From Actinomycetota bacterium (lineage in GTDB: Bacteria > Actinomycetota > Acidimicrobiia > IMCC26256 > VFJJ01): a DNA stretch of 48,244 bases. Location: assembly GCA_009886115.1 (NCBI GenBank), contig VFJJ01000123.1:1-48244 (forward strand), in the 5' to 3' direction. Shown piece by piece: positions 17,486 to 26,394 of this stretch. Under the pieces are notes generated by a model that searched no databases, was not told the DNA's origin, and saw only the letters and a list, made by a program, of their open reading frames with translations. Position 1 is the stretch's first letter. Each line of letters opens with the position of its first letter. A program made the position numbers and the translations under genes.

Positions 17486-18291
17486 AGGTCGTGCTGTTCT
17501 GCGGCGGCCTCGGGATGCGCATTCGCGACTACAGCGACAACATCCCGAAGCCCATGGTGCCCATCGGTTATCGACCAATCATGTGGCACGTGATGAAGTA
17601 CTACGCACATTTCGGCCACAATGATTTCGTCCTATGTCTCGGATATCGGGCGGACGTCATCAAGCGGTATTTCCTCGATTATGAGGAGTGCCTATCGAAT
17701 GACTTCGTGCTGAGCGGTGACGGTCGTGCGGCCGAGCCGCTCAAGACCGACATCACCGATTGGCGGATCACCTTCTGCGACACCGGGATCAACGCCAGCA
17801 TCGGCGAACGGCTCCGTGCCGTGAGACGCCATCTCGATGGGGAGGCGGAGTTCCTCGCCAACTACAGCGACGGGCTCACCGACTGCCCCCTCGACGATGT
17901 CGTCGAGTACCACCGGCGGATGGACGTCACCGCCACGTTCATGGCGGTGACCCCGAACGTGTCGTACCACTTCGTGCAGTCCGACGCCGACGGATACGTG
18001 CACAACATCGAAGCGGCGTCGAACATGGGGCTGCGCATCAACGGCGGCGGGTTCGTGCTCCGCAACGAGATCTTCGACGAGCTCCATCCCAAGGAGGACC
18101 TCGTCACCGACGCGCTCCCACGTCTCATGGCGCAGCATCGCGTGGCGGCGTTCCGATACGACGGCTTCTGGGCCAGCATGGACACCTTCAAGGACAAGCA
18201 GTCGCTCGACGAGATGCACTCGGCAGGGAACGCGCCTTGGGAGGTCTGGGAACGCGACGGCGATCCCCGCCCGGAGGCGGTCGGGGCGTGA
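17482..18291 (+). CDS. RfbF-like sugar-1-phosphate nucleotidyltransferase
   Basis: A 269-residue protein of the glucose-1-phosphate cytidylyltransferase type: the activation loop LFCGGLGMRIRDYSD (usual GTR replaced by GMR), IPKPMVPIG, HVMKYYAHFGHNDFVLCLGY and RYFLDYEE. The product would be a CDP- or similar NDP-sugar for later modification. The GTG start overlaps the previous TGA, and the end overlaps the next start (GTGA at both junctions), showing tight coupling with the C-methyltransferase and the deacetylase. The usual partner, a CDP-glucose 4,6-dehydratase, is not found in the window. Substrate and nucleotide are inferred from family resemblance only. Confidence 0.87.
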   Translation: MKVVLFCGGLGMRIRDYSDNIPKPMVPIGYRPIMWHVMKYYAHFGHNDFVLCLGYRADVIKRYFLDYEECLSNDFVLSGDGRAAEPLKTDITDWRITFCDTGINASIGERLRAVRRHLDGEAEFLANYSDGLTDCPLDDVVEYHRRMDVTATFMAVTPNVSYHFVQSDADGYVHNIEAASNMGLRINGGGFVLRNEIFDELHPKEDLVTDALPRLMAQHRVAAFRYDGFWASMDTFKDKQSLDEMHSAGNAPWEVWERDGDPRPEAVGA

Positions 18292-18938
18292 GCGCGCTCC
18301 GGCTGCCGGTCGAGATCCCCGAAGGACGCCCGCTGCGGGTCTTGGCGCTCGGGGCTCATGCCGACGACATCGAGATCGGCTGCGGCGGTACCCTCTTGCG
18401 CCTCGTCGAGGAGGTGCCCGGCCTCGAGATCGGCTGGGCCGTCTTCTCAGCACGGGGAGAGCGTCGATTCGAGGCCGAGCGGGCCGTCGAGCTCTTCGCC
18501 GGTGCGGCGGCCACGCACGTGGAGTTCCACGACTTCGACGACTCGTACTTCCCGGCCGCCTTCGCCGAGCTCAAGGACGCGCTCTTCGCATTGCGGGCCC
18601 GGTTCGTGCCCGACGTCGTGCTCACCCACGCTCGCGACGACGCCCACCAGGATCATCGGACGATCGCCGAGCTCACCTGGAACACCTGGCGTGACCACCT
18701 GGTCATGGAGTACGAGATCCCCAAATGGGATGGTGACCTGGGTCGCCCCAATTGCTATGTTCCGCTCAGCGAGACCCTGCTCGATCGCAAGATCGAACTC
18801 CTCCACAAGGCCTTCGTGTCCCAGGCATCGAAGCGGTGGTTTGCCCCATCGACGTTCAGAGGGCTGGCCCATCTCCGCGGGGTCGAGTGCAACGAGGTTG
18901 CAGCCGAGGCGTTCACGTTCCGCAAGCTCGTGCTCTGA
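18288..18938 (+). CDS. PIG-L family (LmbE-like) deacetylase
   Basis: A 216-residue zinc-dependent N-acetyl-sugar deacetylase. The metal site motif is AHADDIE (H24, D26, D27), and the second metal/active-site block is THARDDAHQDHR, both typical of PIG-L enzymes. In this operon it probably removes an acetyl group from an N-acetylated NDP-sugar or glycoside. The GTG start at 18288 overlaps the preceding stop by four bases. It is distinct from the MshB/Mca-like protein at 43732, which has the mycothiol-type GGYGHPDH motif instead. Confidence 0.88.
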   Translation: MSALRLPVEIPEGRPLRVLALGAHADDIEIGCGGTLLRLVEEVPGLEIGWAVFSARGERRFEAERAVELFAGAAATHVEFHDFDDSYFPAAFAELKDALFALRARFVPDVVLTHARDDAHQDHRTIAELTWNTWRDHLVMEYEIPKWDGDLGRPNCYVPLSETLLDRKIELLHKAFVSQASKRWFAPSTFRGLAHLRGVECNEVAAEAFTFRKLVL

Positions 18939-18939
18939 C

Positions 18940-19899
18940 ATGGATCCCGAGCTCGCCCCTTCCGCCGCTTCGCTCGCAGCTGGTGGCTCGCCGCTGCCGT
19001 CCGACCACGTGAGCATTGGGCTGCCCGTCTACAACGGTGCTCGCTACCTGGCCGAGACGCTCGACGGTGCGCTGGCACAGACGCATCGGAACTTCTCGAT
19101 CATCGTGTCCGACAACGGCTCGACCGACGACACGTTGGCGATCCTCGATCGCTACGTTCGCCTCGACCCGCGCATCAGGGTGATCGCGCACGAGCGCAAC
19201 CGGGGCCCGGCGTGGAACTTCGAGTTCGTGCGCACACAGGCCGAGGGTTCCTACTTCAAGTGGATGGCCCACGACGATCTCCACGCCAGCACGTATCTCG
19301 AGCGGTGCGTGGCCGCCCTCGAAGCCGATCCCGAGGCCGTGATCGCCCAGCCCCGGGCGATCTACATCGACAGTGACGGAGCCGAGCTGCTGCGATCGTT
19401 CCGCAACGCTCCCGGACCCGCCGCCGGCCCCGCGGCCCGCTTGCGCTACGTGCTGGAGCGGGCCCACGACTTCACCTTCGGCTTCGGTGTGATCCGCATG
19501 CCCGCGCTACGCCAGCTCTCGCCGTGGCGATCACGGTACGGGGCCGACGAGCTGCTGCTGGCCGAGCTGGCGTTGCTGGGCCGGTTCGTCGAGCCGCACG
19601 CCCACCTCTTCATGAATCGCCTGCACCCCGGGCGATCGATGGTTGCCAACAGCGGCATCCGCCAACGCCTGTACTGGAACTCGTGGTGGGCGGCGACGCC
19701 AGCCCGGGGCGCCGAGTACCCGTCATGGCGCTTCCTCGCCGACCTCCTGGCCATCGTGCGCCGCAGTCCCATCTCGGTGGCTGAACGCCGCGAGTGCCTG
19801 TCGTCGATCGCACTGTGGATCAGGTGGTACTGGCCGCACTTGGCCATCGACGTTCCCCTCGGAATCGAGCAGTGGTGGCGAGTTCGATCCGCGTCGTAA
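18940..19899 (+). CDS. Family 2 glycosyltransferase
   Basis: A 319-residue GT-A fold glycosyltransferase. It opens with VSIGLPVYNGARYLAETL, has the nucleotide-binding SDNGSTDDT, and carries the DxD-like MAHDDLH. The C-terminal half contains a basic, tryptophan-rich end (WIRWYWPH) that may touch the membrane. It would transfer one of the sugars made by the neighbouring genes. The ATG at 18940 sits 1 bp after the preceding stop. Acceptor unknown; surface polysaccharide or glycolipid is likely from context. Confidence 0.88.
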   Translation: MDPELAPSAASLAAGGSPLPSDHVSIGLPVYNGARYLAETLDGALAQTHRNFSIIVSDNGSTDDTLAILDRYVRLDPRIRVIAHERNRGPAWNFEFVRTQAEGSYFKWMAHDDLHASTYLERCVAALEADPEAVIAQPRAIYIDSDGAELLRSFRNAPGPAAGPAARLRYVLERAHDFTFGFGVIRMPALRQLSPWRSRYGADELLLAELALLGRFVEPHAHLFMNRLHPGRSMVANSGIRQRLYWNSWWAATPARGAEYPSWRFLADLLAIVRRSPISVAERRECLSSIALWIRWYWPHLAIDVPLGIEQWWRVRSAS

Positions 19900-20894
19900 A
19901 GACCTGGGAGGAGCTGGCCGCTGCCCGGGCGGCCTGGGTCGACCTCGTCGAACGCTCCGGCGCGCTCCCGACCGCGTCGCCCGAATGGGTGCTCCCCGGT
20001 TGGCGAGCGTTCGGGTCGGGGCGCCTCTGCAGCGTCATGGTCGACGATCCCGTCGACACGGGACGGCTGCTCGGTCTGGGTCTGTTCATCGAGAGTCGGG
20101 CTCCGGGGCCGCGCCTGGTGCGCTCGGTCGTGGCTTCGACCGGAGCCGTCGCCGAGATCCTGGTCGATCCCGACCATCCCGATCTGGCCCGCGAGATCGT
20201 GGTCGCGGCGTTGGGCTCGTCGCCGGCGCTGTTTCGCTGCTCGGCGTTCCTCGGTGGCGAGGGCCTGCGGGGAGCGACACTCGACGATGTCGCCGGTGCT
20301 GGTGGCGCCGGGCGGGCAACGGTGGTGCTCCGACCGAACGACGCGGGCACGACCCTGTGGGAACTGACGGTCGACGCGCTCGAGAGCGGGCTCTCGGGTG
20401 TGGCCGAGGCCGCCCGGGACGCCGGTCTCGAGGTCCGCCTCGGCCGTGACGTCGATGTCGACGAGAAGGCGTTCCGCCATCTCGACCACGTGTTCCACGG
20501 GCCCGAACCGGTGGACGGCGCCGATCGGCGGGCGGCGTTCGTCCCCGAGGTGCTCGACGGCTTCGCCCGTCACGGGCGCCTGGTGTGGCCCATCGTCACC
20601 CGGGGCGAGGAGATCGTGGCCACCAGCGCCTGGCTGGTCTCGGGTCACCGGGCGATGCTCTGGCTCCGGTGGGAACTCGATCCGGTCGACGGTCCGGGCG
20701 TCGACGTCGTCGCGGCGATCGAGCCGTTGCGCCGTGCGGGCGTCACGTCGATGGCCGTCTCCGACCGACTGGTGCTCCCGGCGTTCGCCGCGGTCACTCG
20801 ACGGGTGCCCGACCTCGTGGAGGTCACGAACCGTTCCTGGCTCGGGGCGGCCGGGCGCCTGTGCTCGCGAAGCGCAGCCCGGCGCCGGCGATGA
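19875..20894 (+). CDS. BioF2-like/GNAT-fold acyltransferase candidate
   Basis: The 339-residue protein has the layout of the GNAT-fold 'BioF2-like' (CelD-type) family found in polysaccharide clusters: an N-terminal WEELAAARAAWVDLVERSG helix, a central TGAVAEILVDPDH region, then the C-terminal fold core with WPIVTRGEEIVATSAWLVSGH. These proteins may acylate sugars or peptides in surface polymers. GTG 19875 was chosen for position inside the end of the GT gene (25-bp overlap); GTG 19872 is equally possible. The end overlaps the next ATG by 4 bp. Family call is moderate. Confidence 0.65.
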   Translation: MASSIRVVKTWEELAAARAAWVDLVERSGALPTASPEWVLPGWRAFGSGRLCSVMVDDPVDTGRLLGLGLFIESRAPGPRLVRSVVASTGAVAEILVDPDHPDLAREIVVAALGSSPALFRCSAFLGGEGLRGATLDDVAGAGGAGRATVVLRPNDAGTTLWELTVDALESGLSGVAEAARDAGLEVRLGRDVDVDEKAFRHLDHVFHGPEPVDGADRRAAFVPEVLDGFARHGRLVWPIVTRGEEIVATSAWLVSGHRAMLWLRWELDPVDGPGVDVVAAIEPLRRAGVTSMAVSDRLVLPAFAAVTRRVPDLVEVTNRSWLGAAGRLCSRSAARRRR

Positions 20895-22327
20895 CGTCGG
20901 GCCATCGGGAAGCCGCTGCGGCACAGATCGAACCGCAGGCGTCAGTGCCCTTCCGCGACCTCGAGGCCGACATCGTCGAACGTCTGCTCGTCGATCTCTA
21001 CCCGATCGGGCGATCGATCACCGGTGACGGCGTGCGGGCGACCCTGCACCGCATCGCGAACGAGATCCCCGACCTGGTCGTCCACGAGGTGCCGTCGGGC
21101 ACGGCCGTGCTCGACTGGGTGGTGCCCGACGAATGGAACCTGCGCCAGGCCTGGATCGCCGGGCCCGACGGCCGACGCCTGATCGACGTGGCCGACTCCT
21201 CGCTGCACGTCATGGGCTACTCGGAGCCGGTCCGAGCCACGATGACGCGCGACGAGTTGCTGGCCCATGTGCACACGCTCCCGACCCAGCCGACGCTCGT
21301 CCCGTACCGGACCTCGTATTACAAACGGGCCTGGGCGTTCTGCCTGAGCCACGACCAGCTCGACGCGCTCGGCGATGGTCCGTTCGACGTGTGCATCGAC
21401 GCGACCCTGGCCCCCGGCTCGTTGACCTACGGGGAGTTGACGATCCCGGTCAGCACCGGAGTGGTCGACGAGGGCGAGGTGCTCCTGAGCACCCACGTGT
21501 GCCATCCGGGCCTGGCCAACGACAACCTCACGGGCATTGCCGCGCTCGTCGCGATGGCCCGGCGCCTGGCGGCTGCTCCGCTGCGACGACACACCGTGAG
21601 GATGCTCTTCATTCCCGGGACCATCGGCGCGATCGCCTGGCTGGCGACGCATCGGGCCGAGGTCGAGCACATCCGGGCCGGCCTGGTGGTGACCGGCCTG
21701 GGCGACGCTGGGGGGCTGGTGTACAAGCGCAGCCGGAGGGGAACGACGCTCGTCGACCGGGCCGCGCATCACGTGCTCGGACGGGCCTCGACGCAGGGCG
21801 TGGCTCCGCGGATCGTCGACTTCTCGCCCTACGGCTACGACGAGCGGCAATTCTGCTCCCCGGGCTTCGATCTCCCGGTCGGACGGCTCACGCGCACTCC
21901 GCACGGCGAGTACCCCGAGTACCACACCTCGGGCGACGACCTGTCGTTCGTTTCGGCGAGCCAGGTGCTGTCCGCGGTCGACGACATCGAGGCCATCGTG
22001 GCCGTGGTCGACCGGAACGCCACCTACGTGAACCTGGCTCCGTTCGGTGAGCCGCAGTTGGGTCGCCGCGGTCTCTACGGCGACACCGGCGGCACCCGTC
22101 CCGGCGTCGAGATGGGCTATCTCTGGCTGCTGTCGTGCTCGGACGGCTCGAGCGACCTGCTGGCCGTCGCCGAGCGATCGGGGCTGCCGGTCGACGACCT
22201 GGCCGACGCCGCCGACCGTCTGGTGGCCGCGGGCCTGCTGCAGCGGATCGCCTCGGACCCGAGCGGCCCCGAAGCGGGTGCAGGGCTCGAAGCCGTTGCC
22301 GACACTCAGGTCCCGGCGACCTCGTAG
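20891..22327 (+). CDS. DUF4910 aminopeptidase-like protein
   Basis: A 478-residue protein matching the DUF4910/DUF2172 pattern, common in sugar-modification clusters: YPIGRSITGDGVRATL near the start, LSTHVCHPGLANDNLTG with candidate zinc ligands (His and Asp), and a C-terminal EYHTSGDDLSFVS block. The fold is aminopeptidase-like, but the family's real substrate is not firmly known; it may cleave an amide in a sugar-linked intermediate. The ATG overlaps the previous stop by four bases. Its 3' end overlaps the convergent epimerase gene by 22 bp on the opposite strand. Confidence 0.82.
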   Translation: MTSGHREAAAAQIEPQASVPFRDLEADIVERLLVDLYPIGRSITGDGVRATLHRIANEIPDLVVHEVPSGTAVLDWVVPDEWNLRQAWIAGPDGRRLIDVADSSLHVMGYSEPVRATMTRDELLAHVHTLPTQPTLVPYRTSYYKRAWAFCLSHDQLDALGDGPFDVCIDATLAPGSLTYGELTIPVSTGVVDEGEVLLSTHVCHPGLANDNLTGIAALVAMARRLAAAPLRRHTVRMLFIPGTIGAIAWLATHRAEVEHIRAGLVVTGLGDAGGLVYKRSRRGTTLVDRAAHHVLGRASTQGVAPRIVDFSPYGYDERQFCSPGFDLPVGRLTRTPHGEYPEYHTSGDDLSFVSASQVLSAVDDIEAIVAVVDRNATYVNLAPFGEPQLGRRGLYGDTGGTRPGVEMGYLWLLSCSDGSSDLLAVAERSGLPVDDLADAADRLVAAGLLQRIASDPSGPEAGAGLEAVADTQVPATS

Positions 22328-22845
22328 GGCGCAGCGGCATCGTCCTTCGTGGAGATCCGGGCGATGGGCACGGGCCAGGTGATCGCGAACGCCGGCGAGA
22401 GGTGGTGGGCCCCTCGCTCGTGCTCGGGGCTGTAACGCTCGCTCATCTGGTACGTGATCTCGGTGTCGTCGGTGAGGGTGACGTAGCCGTGGGCGAACAG
22501 CGGCGGCACGTACAGGGCCCGACGGTTGTCGGCACTCAGCTCCACGGCGATGTTTCGGAGGTGGGTGGGGGAGTCGGGGCGCAGGTCGACGATCACGTCC
22601 CAGATGGCGCCCCTCGTGCACCGGACGAGCTTGGCCTCGGCGGCCGGGGGCACCTGGTGGTGCATGCCCCGCAAGGTCCCTGCGACGTGGTTGTACGCGA
22701 TGGAGCACTGGGCCACGACCGGGCTGAGCCCGTGCGCCTCGAACTCGTCCCGGCAGAACGTCCGGGCGAAGAAACCGCGATCGTCGCCGCGGCGATCGAC
22801 GTCGACGAAGAACGCGCCGGGGAGCTCGGTCTCGGTGAAGATCAC
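22306..22845 (-). CDS. RmlC-like dTDP-4-keto-6-deoxyhexose 3,5-epimerase family protein
   Basis: A 179-residue cupin epimerase. It shows RGFFARTFCRDEF, the core GTLRGMHHQ containing the catalytic His, KLVRCTRGAIWDVIVDLRPDSP, and LFAHGYVTLTDDTEITY. It would epimerise a 4-keto sugar, consistent with the sugar operon that converges on it from the other strand. GTG 22845 was chosen as it lies nine bases after a GGAG in the antisense orientation. The gene is divergent from the aldo/keto reductase at 22906 with only 60 bp between starts. Confidence 0.88.
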   Translation of the reverse strand: MIFTETELPGAFFVDVDRRGDDRGFFARTFCRDEFEAHGLSPVVAQCSIAYNHVAGTLRGMHHQVPPAAEAKLVRCTRGAIWDVIVDLRPDSPTHLRNIAVELSADNRRALYVPPLFAHGYVTLTDDTEITYQMSERYSPEHERGAHHLSPAFAITWPVPIARISTKDDAAAPYEVAGT

Positions 22846-22905
22846 GCCAGTCGGCTCCCTGCGCTCGCTGAGCGATCGACGAACGGTGAACGTAGCATCG
22901 CCCAC

Positions 22906-23946
22906 ATGGAATACCGATTGCTCGGTGACACCGGGATCCGCGTCAGCTCGTACTGCCTCGGCGCCATGATGTTCGGCGAGGTCGGCAACCCCGACCACGA
23001 CGAGTGCATCCGCATGACCCACCGGGCACTTGACGCTGGTGTCAACTTCATCGACACGGCCGACCGGTACTCGATGGGCGAGTCGGAGGTCATCGTCGGC
23101 AAGGCGCTCAAGAACCGCCGTGACGACGTGGTGATCGCCACGAAGTTCCACGGCCCCATGGGTCCCGACCGCAACCAGCAGGGTGGGTCGCGCCGGTGGA
23201 TCGTGCGTGCGGTCGAGGATTCGCTGCGGCGGCTCGACACCGACCGGATCGACCTGTACCAGCACCATCGGCCCGACTGGGACACCGACCCCGAGGAGAC
23301 GCTCTCGGCGCTCACCGACCTGGTGCGTCAGGGCAAGATCCGCTCGATCGGCACCTCGACGTTCCCGGCCGAGCGGATCGTCGAGATGCAGTGGATCTCA
23401 CAACGACGCGGGTTGGAGCGGGTGCGCTGCGAGCAGCCGCCGTACTCGATCTTCGTCCGGTCGATCGAGCGGGCCGTGCTGCCCACCTGCGCCCGGTACG
23501 GGATGGGCGTGATCGTCTGGTCACCGCTCAACGGTGGATGGCTGGCCGGGCGCTACCGCAAGGGTGAGCAGCCGCCCGAGGGGTCGCGCGCCGCCCGGCG
23601 GTTCGTGTCGAGGAAGCGATGGTCGGAGGAGATGAACCCGGCCGTGGGGCGCAAGCTCGACCTCGTCGAGGAGCTTCGTTTCATCGCCGACGGCGCCGGG
23701 ATCACCTTGTCGCACTTGGCGCATGCCTTCGTGCTCGAGCACCCGGCAGTGACCTCGGCCATCATCGGGCCGCGGATCCCCGAGCAGCTCGACGATGCGC
23801 TGGCCGGCGTCGACGTGCGCCTGAGCGCCGACGTGCTCGATGCCATCGACGGACTCTGCCCACCGGGTTCCGACGTCGACCCCGGCGACATGGTCCTGAT
23901 GCTGCCGTGGATGGCCGTGAGCGAGCGCCGCCGCCGCGGCGTGTGA
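22906..23946 (+). CDS. Aldo/keto reductase
   Basis: A 346-residue (alpha/beta)8-barrel NADPH-dependent reductase of carbonyls. The catalytic tetrad is visible: Asp in FIDTADRYS, Tyr in the same segment, Lys in VIATKFHG and His in LYQHHRPD. The nucleotide end is marked by IIGPRIPEQLDDAL. Substrate unknown; its position next to the epimerase suggests but does not prove a role with keto sugars. The ATG 22906 starts MEYRLLGDTGIRVS. It ends in a strong inverted repeat shared with the convergent serine hydrolase. Confidence 0.93.
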   Translation: MEYRLLGDTGIRVSSYCLGAMMFGEVGNPDHDECIRMTHRALDAGVNFIDTADRYSMGESEVIVGKALKNRRDDVVIATKFHGPMGPDRNQQGGSRRWIVRAVEDSLRRLDTDRIDLYQHHRPDWDTDPEETLSALTDLVRQGKIRSIGTSTFPAERIVEMQWISQRRGLERVRCEQPPYSIFVRSIERAVLPTCARYGMGVIVWSPLNGGWLAGRYRKGEQPPEGSRAARRFVSRKRWSEEMNPAVGRKLDLVEELRFIADGAGITLSHLAHAFVLEHPAVTSAIIGPRIPEQLDDALAGVDVRLSADVLDAIDGLCPPGSDVDPGDMVLMLPWMAVSERRRRGV

Positions 23947-23959
23947 CGCCCGAAGTGTG

Positions 23960-23992
23960 CGCGGAATTGCTCATGACATGAGCAATTCCGCG
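23960..23992. terminator. Perfect 16-bp inverted repeat between convergent genes
   Basis: Arms 23960-23975 and 23977-23992 (CGCGGAATTGCTCATG and its complement) are perfectly paired about a single central base. It lies between the stop of the aldo/keto reductase and the stop of the serine hydrolase, the place for a bidirectional terminator. No poly-T run follows on either side. Confidence 0.75.
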
Positions 23993-24012
23993 TAAGATTG
24001 GTGTCGGGGGGT

Positions 24013-25170
24013 TCAGAGGCTGCGGTAGACGGCGTCGAGGAGGGCTGAGGCGCGCAGGTCGCCTTGCGGCTCGTGGCACTGGTTCATCACGTAGCCGATG
24101 GCCAGCCCGGCGTCGGGGTCGGCCATGCCCAAGGAACCGTAGGCGCCACCGTGGCCGAACGACCGGGGTCCGGGTCCGAGCCGCAGGTACGCCCCGGGGA
24201 GCATGTACCCCAGACCGAAGTGCGTGTCGGCACCGATCGTGCGGTCGGGGCCGCGGCACTGGCTCGTGGTCGCGGCCTCGAGGGTCGCGGCGGGGAAGAG
24301 CCGACCGTCGATCACCGCGGCGTACACCCGAGCCAGTCCTCGGGCGTTGCCGTGCCCGTTGGCACCGGGGATGGCCGATCGCCTCCAGGCGTCCGTGTTG
24401 ACGATCGGCGGGGTCAGCAGCGCGGGATCATCGATCCGCTCGACGGTCATGGGGTCGATCCCCAACGCGGCCATGGCGATGGGCCCGAGCATCGTGTCGG
24501 GCCCGGGCATGAGCATCGGGTTCACCCGGCCGTCGTCGGCCGGATCGATCCCGATCATCACGTCGGCGCCGAGCGGCCCGGCGACCTCCTCGGCGAGGAA
24601 CTGCCCGATCGGGCGCCCGTCGACCCGGCGCACGATCTCGCCGACGAGATGACCGAAGCTCAGCGTGTGGTAGCCGTGGGCCGTGCCCGGTTGCCAGTGG
24701 GGCGCTTCGGCGGCCAGCGCGCTGCACACGCCGTCCCAGTCGAACAGGCCGCCCGCCGGGAGGGGTTCTCGAAGGCGGTTGAGCCCAGCCTGGTGCGAGA
24801 GCACCTGGCGGACCGTCACCTCGTCCTTGCCCGCGGCGGCGAACTCGGGCCAGTACCGGGCGACGGGCGCGTCGTGGTCGACGAGGCCGCGGCCGTGGAG
24901 GACGTGGAGACAAGTTGCAGCCATGGCCTTGGTGCAGCTGAAGAAGCACACGACGTCGTCGCGCTTCCAGGCGTGCTGCTCGGCCGGATCGCGAAAACCT
25001 CCCCACAGATCCACCACCGGGTGCCCGTCGACGAGCACGCACAGCGCGGCACCCACGTCGCCCCGCTCGGCGAACGATGCCACGAACGCCTCCCGAACCC
25101 CGGCGAAGCGAGGTTCGCACAGGCCTTCGACCGTGATGTCGACGTTGGCGGGTCGGCTGGCCTCGTTCAC
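24013..25170 (-). CDS. Serine hydrolase of the beta-lactamase/esterase family
   Basis: A 385-residue penicillin-binding-protein-like hydrolase: the nucleophile motif SxxK reads SCTK, the Tyr-containing second motif is GYHTLSFG, and the third motif is GHGGAYG. The length and the order fit class-C-type esterases. Without a signal peptide it is probably cytoplasmic and more likely an esterase than a true antibiotic-inactivating beta-lactamase. GTG 25170 was chosen because GAGGAG lies six bases upstream. It is divergent from the DUF523-DUF1722 gene across 144 bp of CGGCCGG-rich sequence. Confidence 0.88.
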   Translation of the reverse strand: MNEASRPANVDITVEGLCEPRFAGVREAFVASFAERGDVGAALCVLVDGHPVVDLWGGFRDPAEQHAWKRDDVVCFFSCTKAMAATCLHVLHGRGLVDHDAPVARYWPEFAAAGKDEVTVRQVLSHQAGLNRLREPLPAGGLFDWDGVCSALAAEAPHWQPGTAHGYHTLSFGHLVGEIVRRVDGRPIGQFLAEEVAGPLGADVMIGIDPADDGRVNPMLMPGPDTMLGPIAMAALGIDPMTVERIDDPALLTPPIVNTDAWRRSAIPGANGHGNARGLARVYAAVIDGRLFPAATLEAATTSQCRGPDRTIGADTHFGLGYMLPGAYLRLGPGPRSFGHGGAYGSLGMADPDAGLAIGYVMNQCHEPQGDLRASALLDAVYRSL

Positions 25171-25314
25171 CGCTGTCTCCTCGGCTCGGTGCGCTGCAAC
25201 CGTGGCGGCCCTCGGCCGGGTCTGACTCGGCCGGGACGGCCATGCTGTTCCGGCCGGCCATGTCGGCCGGAGTCGGTCGGGGTGGGGCGCCGCCGGGAGC
25301 GTACGCTCGGCTGC

Positions 25315-26307
25315 ATGGTCGCGTCGGTGATCCGCCTGGGTGTGAGCTCGTGTCTGCTCGGCGAGCGGGTCCGGTTCGACGGTGGACACAAACGTGACGG
25401 GTACCTGGTGGGCACCGTCGGTCCGCTCGTCGAGTTCGTGACCATGTGCCCCGAGATCGAGATGGGTCTGGCGGTGCCCCGCGAGGCGATCCGGCTCGTC
25501 GCGGTGGCTGTTGCCGACGGGGCCGACGATCCGTCGGCCCAGACGGCGAAGCCCATACGCCTCGTCGGCCGTCGCTCGGGGATCGACCACACGGAGCGGA
25601 TGGCCCTGTGGGCCGAGCGCCGCTTCGCGGAGCTCGCCGCCGCGCCATTCGACGGGTTCGTGCTCAAGCGGGGTTCACCGTCGTGCGGGCTCAAGGCCAA
25701 GGTGTACGACGAGTCGGGGATGCCGTCGACGATGGCGAAGGGCCGTTTCGCCGAGGCGCTCACGCAGCGCTGGCCCCATCTCCCCGTCGAGGACGACGGT
25801 CGGCTCCAAGATCCGGCGCTGCGCGAGCATTTCTTCGTGCGGGTCTTCGCCCACCACCGTTGGCGGGCGTTCCTCGCGAGCGGTCCAACGACCCGCGATC
25901 TCGTGGAGTTCCACAGCGCCCACAAGTACCTGCTCCTGGCTCACAGCCCGGCCCACGCCAAGGCGCTGGGACCGCTCGTGGCCGATGCGGGCCGACGGGC
26001 GTTCCCCGAGGCCCTGGCCGAGTACGAGGAGCTGTTCTTCTCGGCGATGGCGGTTCAGGCCACCGTCGGCAAGCACGTCAACGTGCTCCAGCACCTGGCG
26101 GGCTTCGTGAAGGACGCCATCGACGCTGATGACCGAGCCGAGCTGGCGGGTCTCGTCGACGACTATCGGGCCGGCATCGTCCCTCTCCTCGTGCCCGTGA
26201 CCCTCCTCCGACACCATCTGCTCAAGCGCGGGGTGCACGAGTGGGCCCGTCATCAGGTGTACCTGGCGCCCCATCCGAAGGAGTTGGCGCTGCGCACCGG
26301 ATGGTGA
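25315..26307 (+). CDS. DUF523-DUF1722 fusion protein
   Basis: The 330-residue protein joins an N-terminal DUF523 domain (about residues 1-150) to a C-terminal DUF1722 (YbgA-like) domain (about 180-320, with HSAHKYLLLAHSPAH and NVLQHLAGF). Three DUF523 cysteines stand at C13 (SSCLLG), C44 (TMCPE) and C124 (PSCGLK); DUF523 enzymes such as the described 2-thiouracil desulfidase use three Cys to hold a [4Fe-4S] cluster. The fused form is known in other bacteria, but its role is not. ATG 25315 is the start. No partner gene is evident; the SDR downstream begins 88 bp later. Confidence 0.85.
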   Translation: MVASVIRLGVSSCLLGERVRFDGGHKRDGYLVGTVGPLVEFVTMCPEIEMGLAVPREAIRLVAVAVADGADDPSAQTAKPIRLVGRRSGIDHTERMALWAERRFAELAAAPFDGFVLKRGSPSCGLKAKVYDESGMPSTMAKGRFAEALTQRWPHLPVEDDGRLQDPALREHFFVRVFAHHRWRAFLASGPTTRDLVEFHSAHKYLLLAHSPAHAKALGPLVADAGRRAFPEALAEYEELFFSAMAVQATVGKHVNVLQHLAGFVKDAIDADDRAELAGLVDDYRAGIVPLLVPVTLLRHHLLKRGVHEWARHQVYLAPHPKELALRTGW

Positions 26308-26394
26308 GAGCGAGATAGCGTCCGAACCGATCACGCGAGCACTCGATCGCTCGCTGGCGCGGTCGCACGGGGACGAACACGAAACGGGGGCGGG

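Noticed and set aside
24013-25170. Antibiotic-resistance beta-lactamase
   Set aside because: It has no signal peptide and resembles cytoplasmic esterases of the same fold; the motifs do not show antibiotic hydrolysis.
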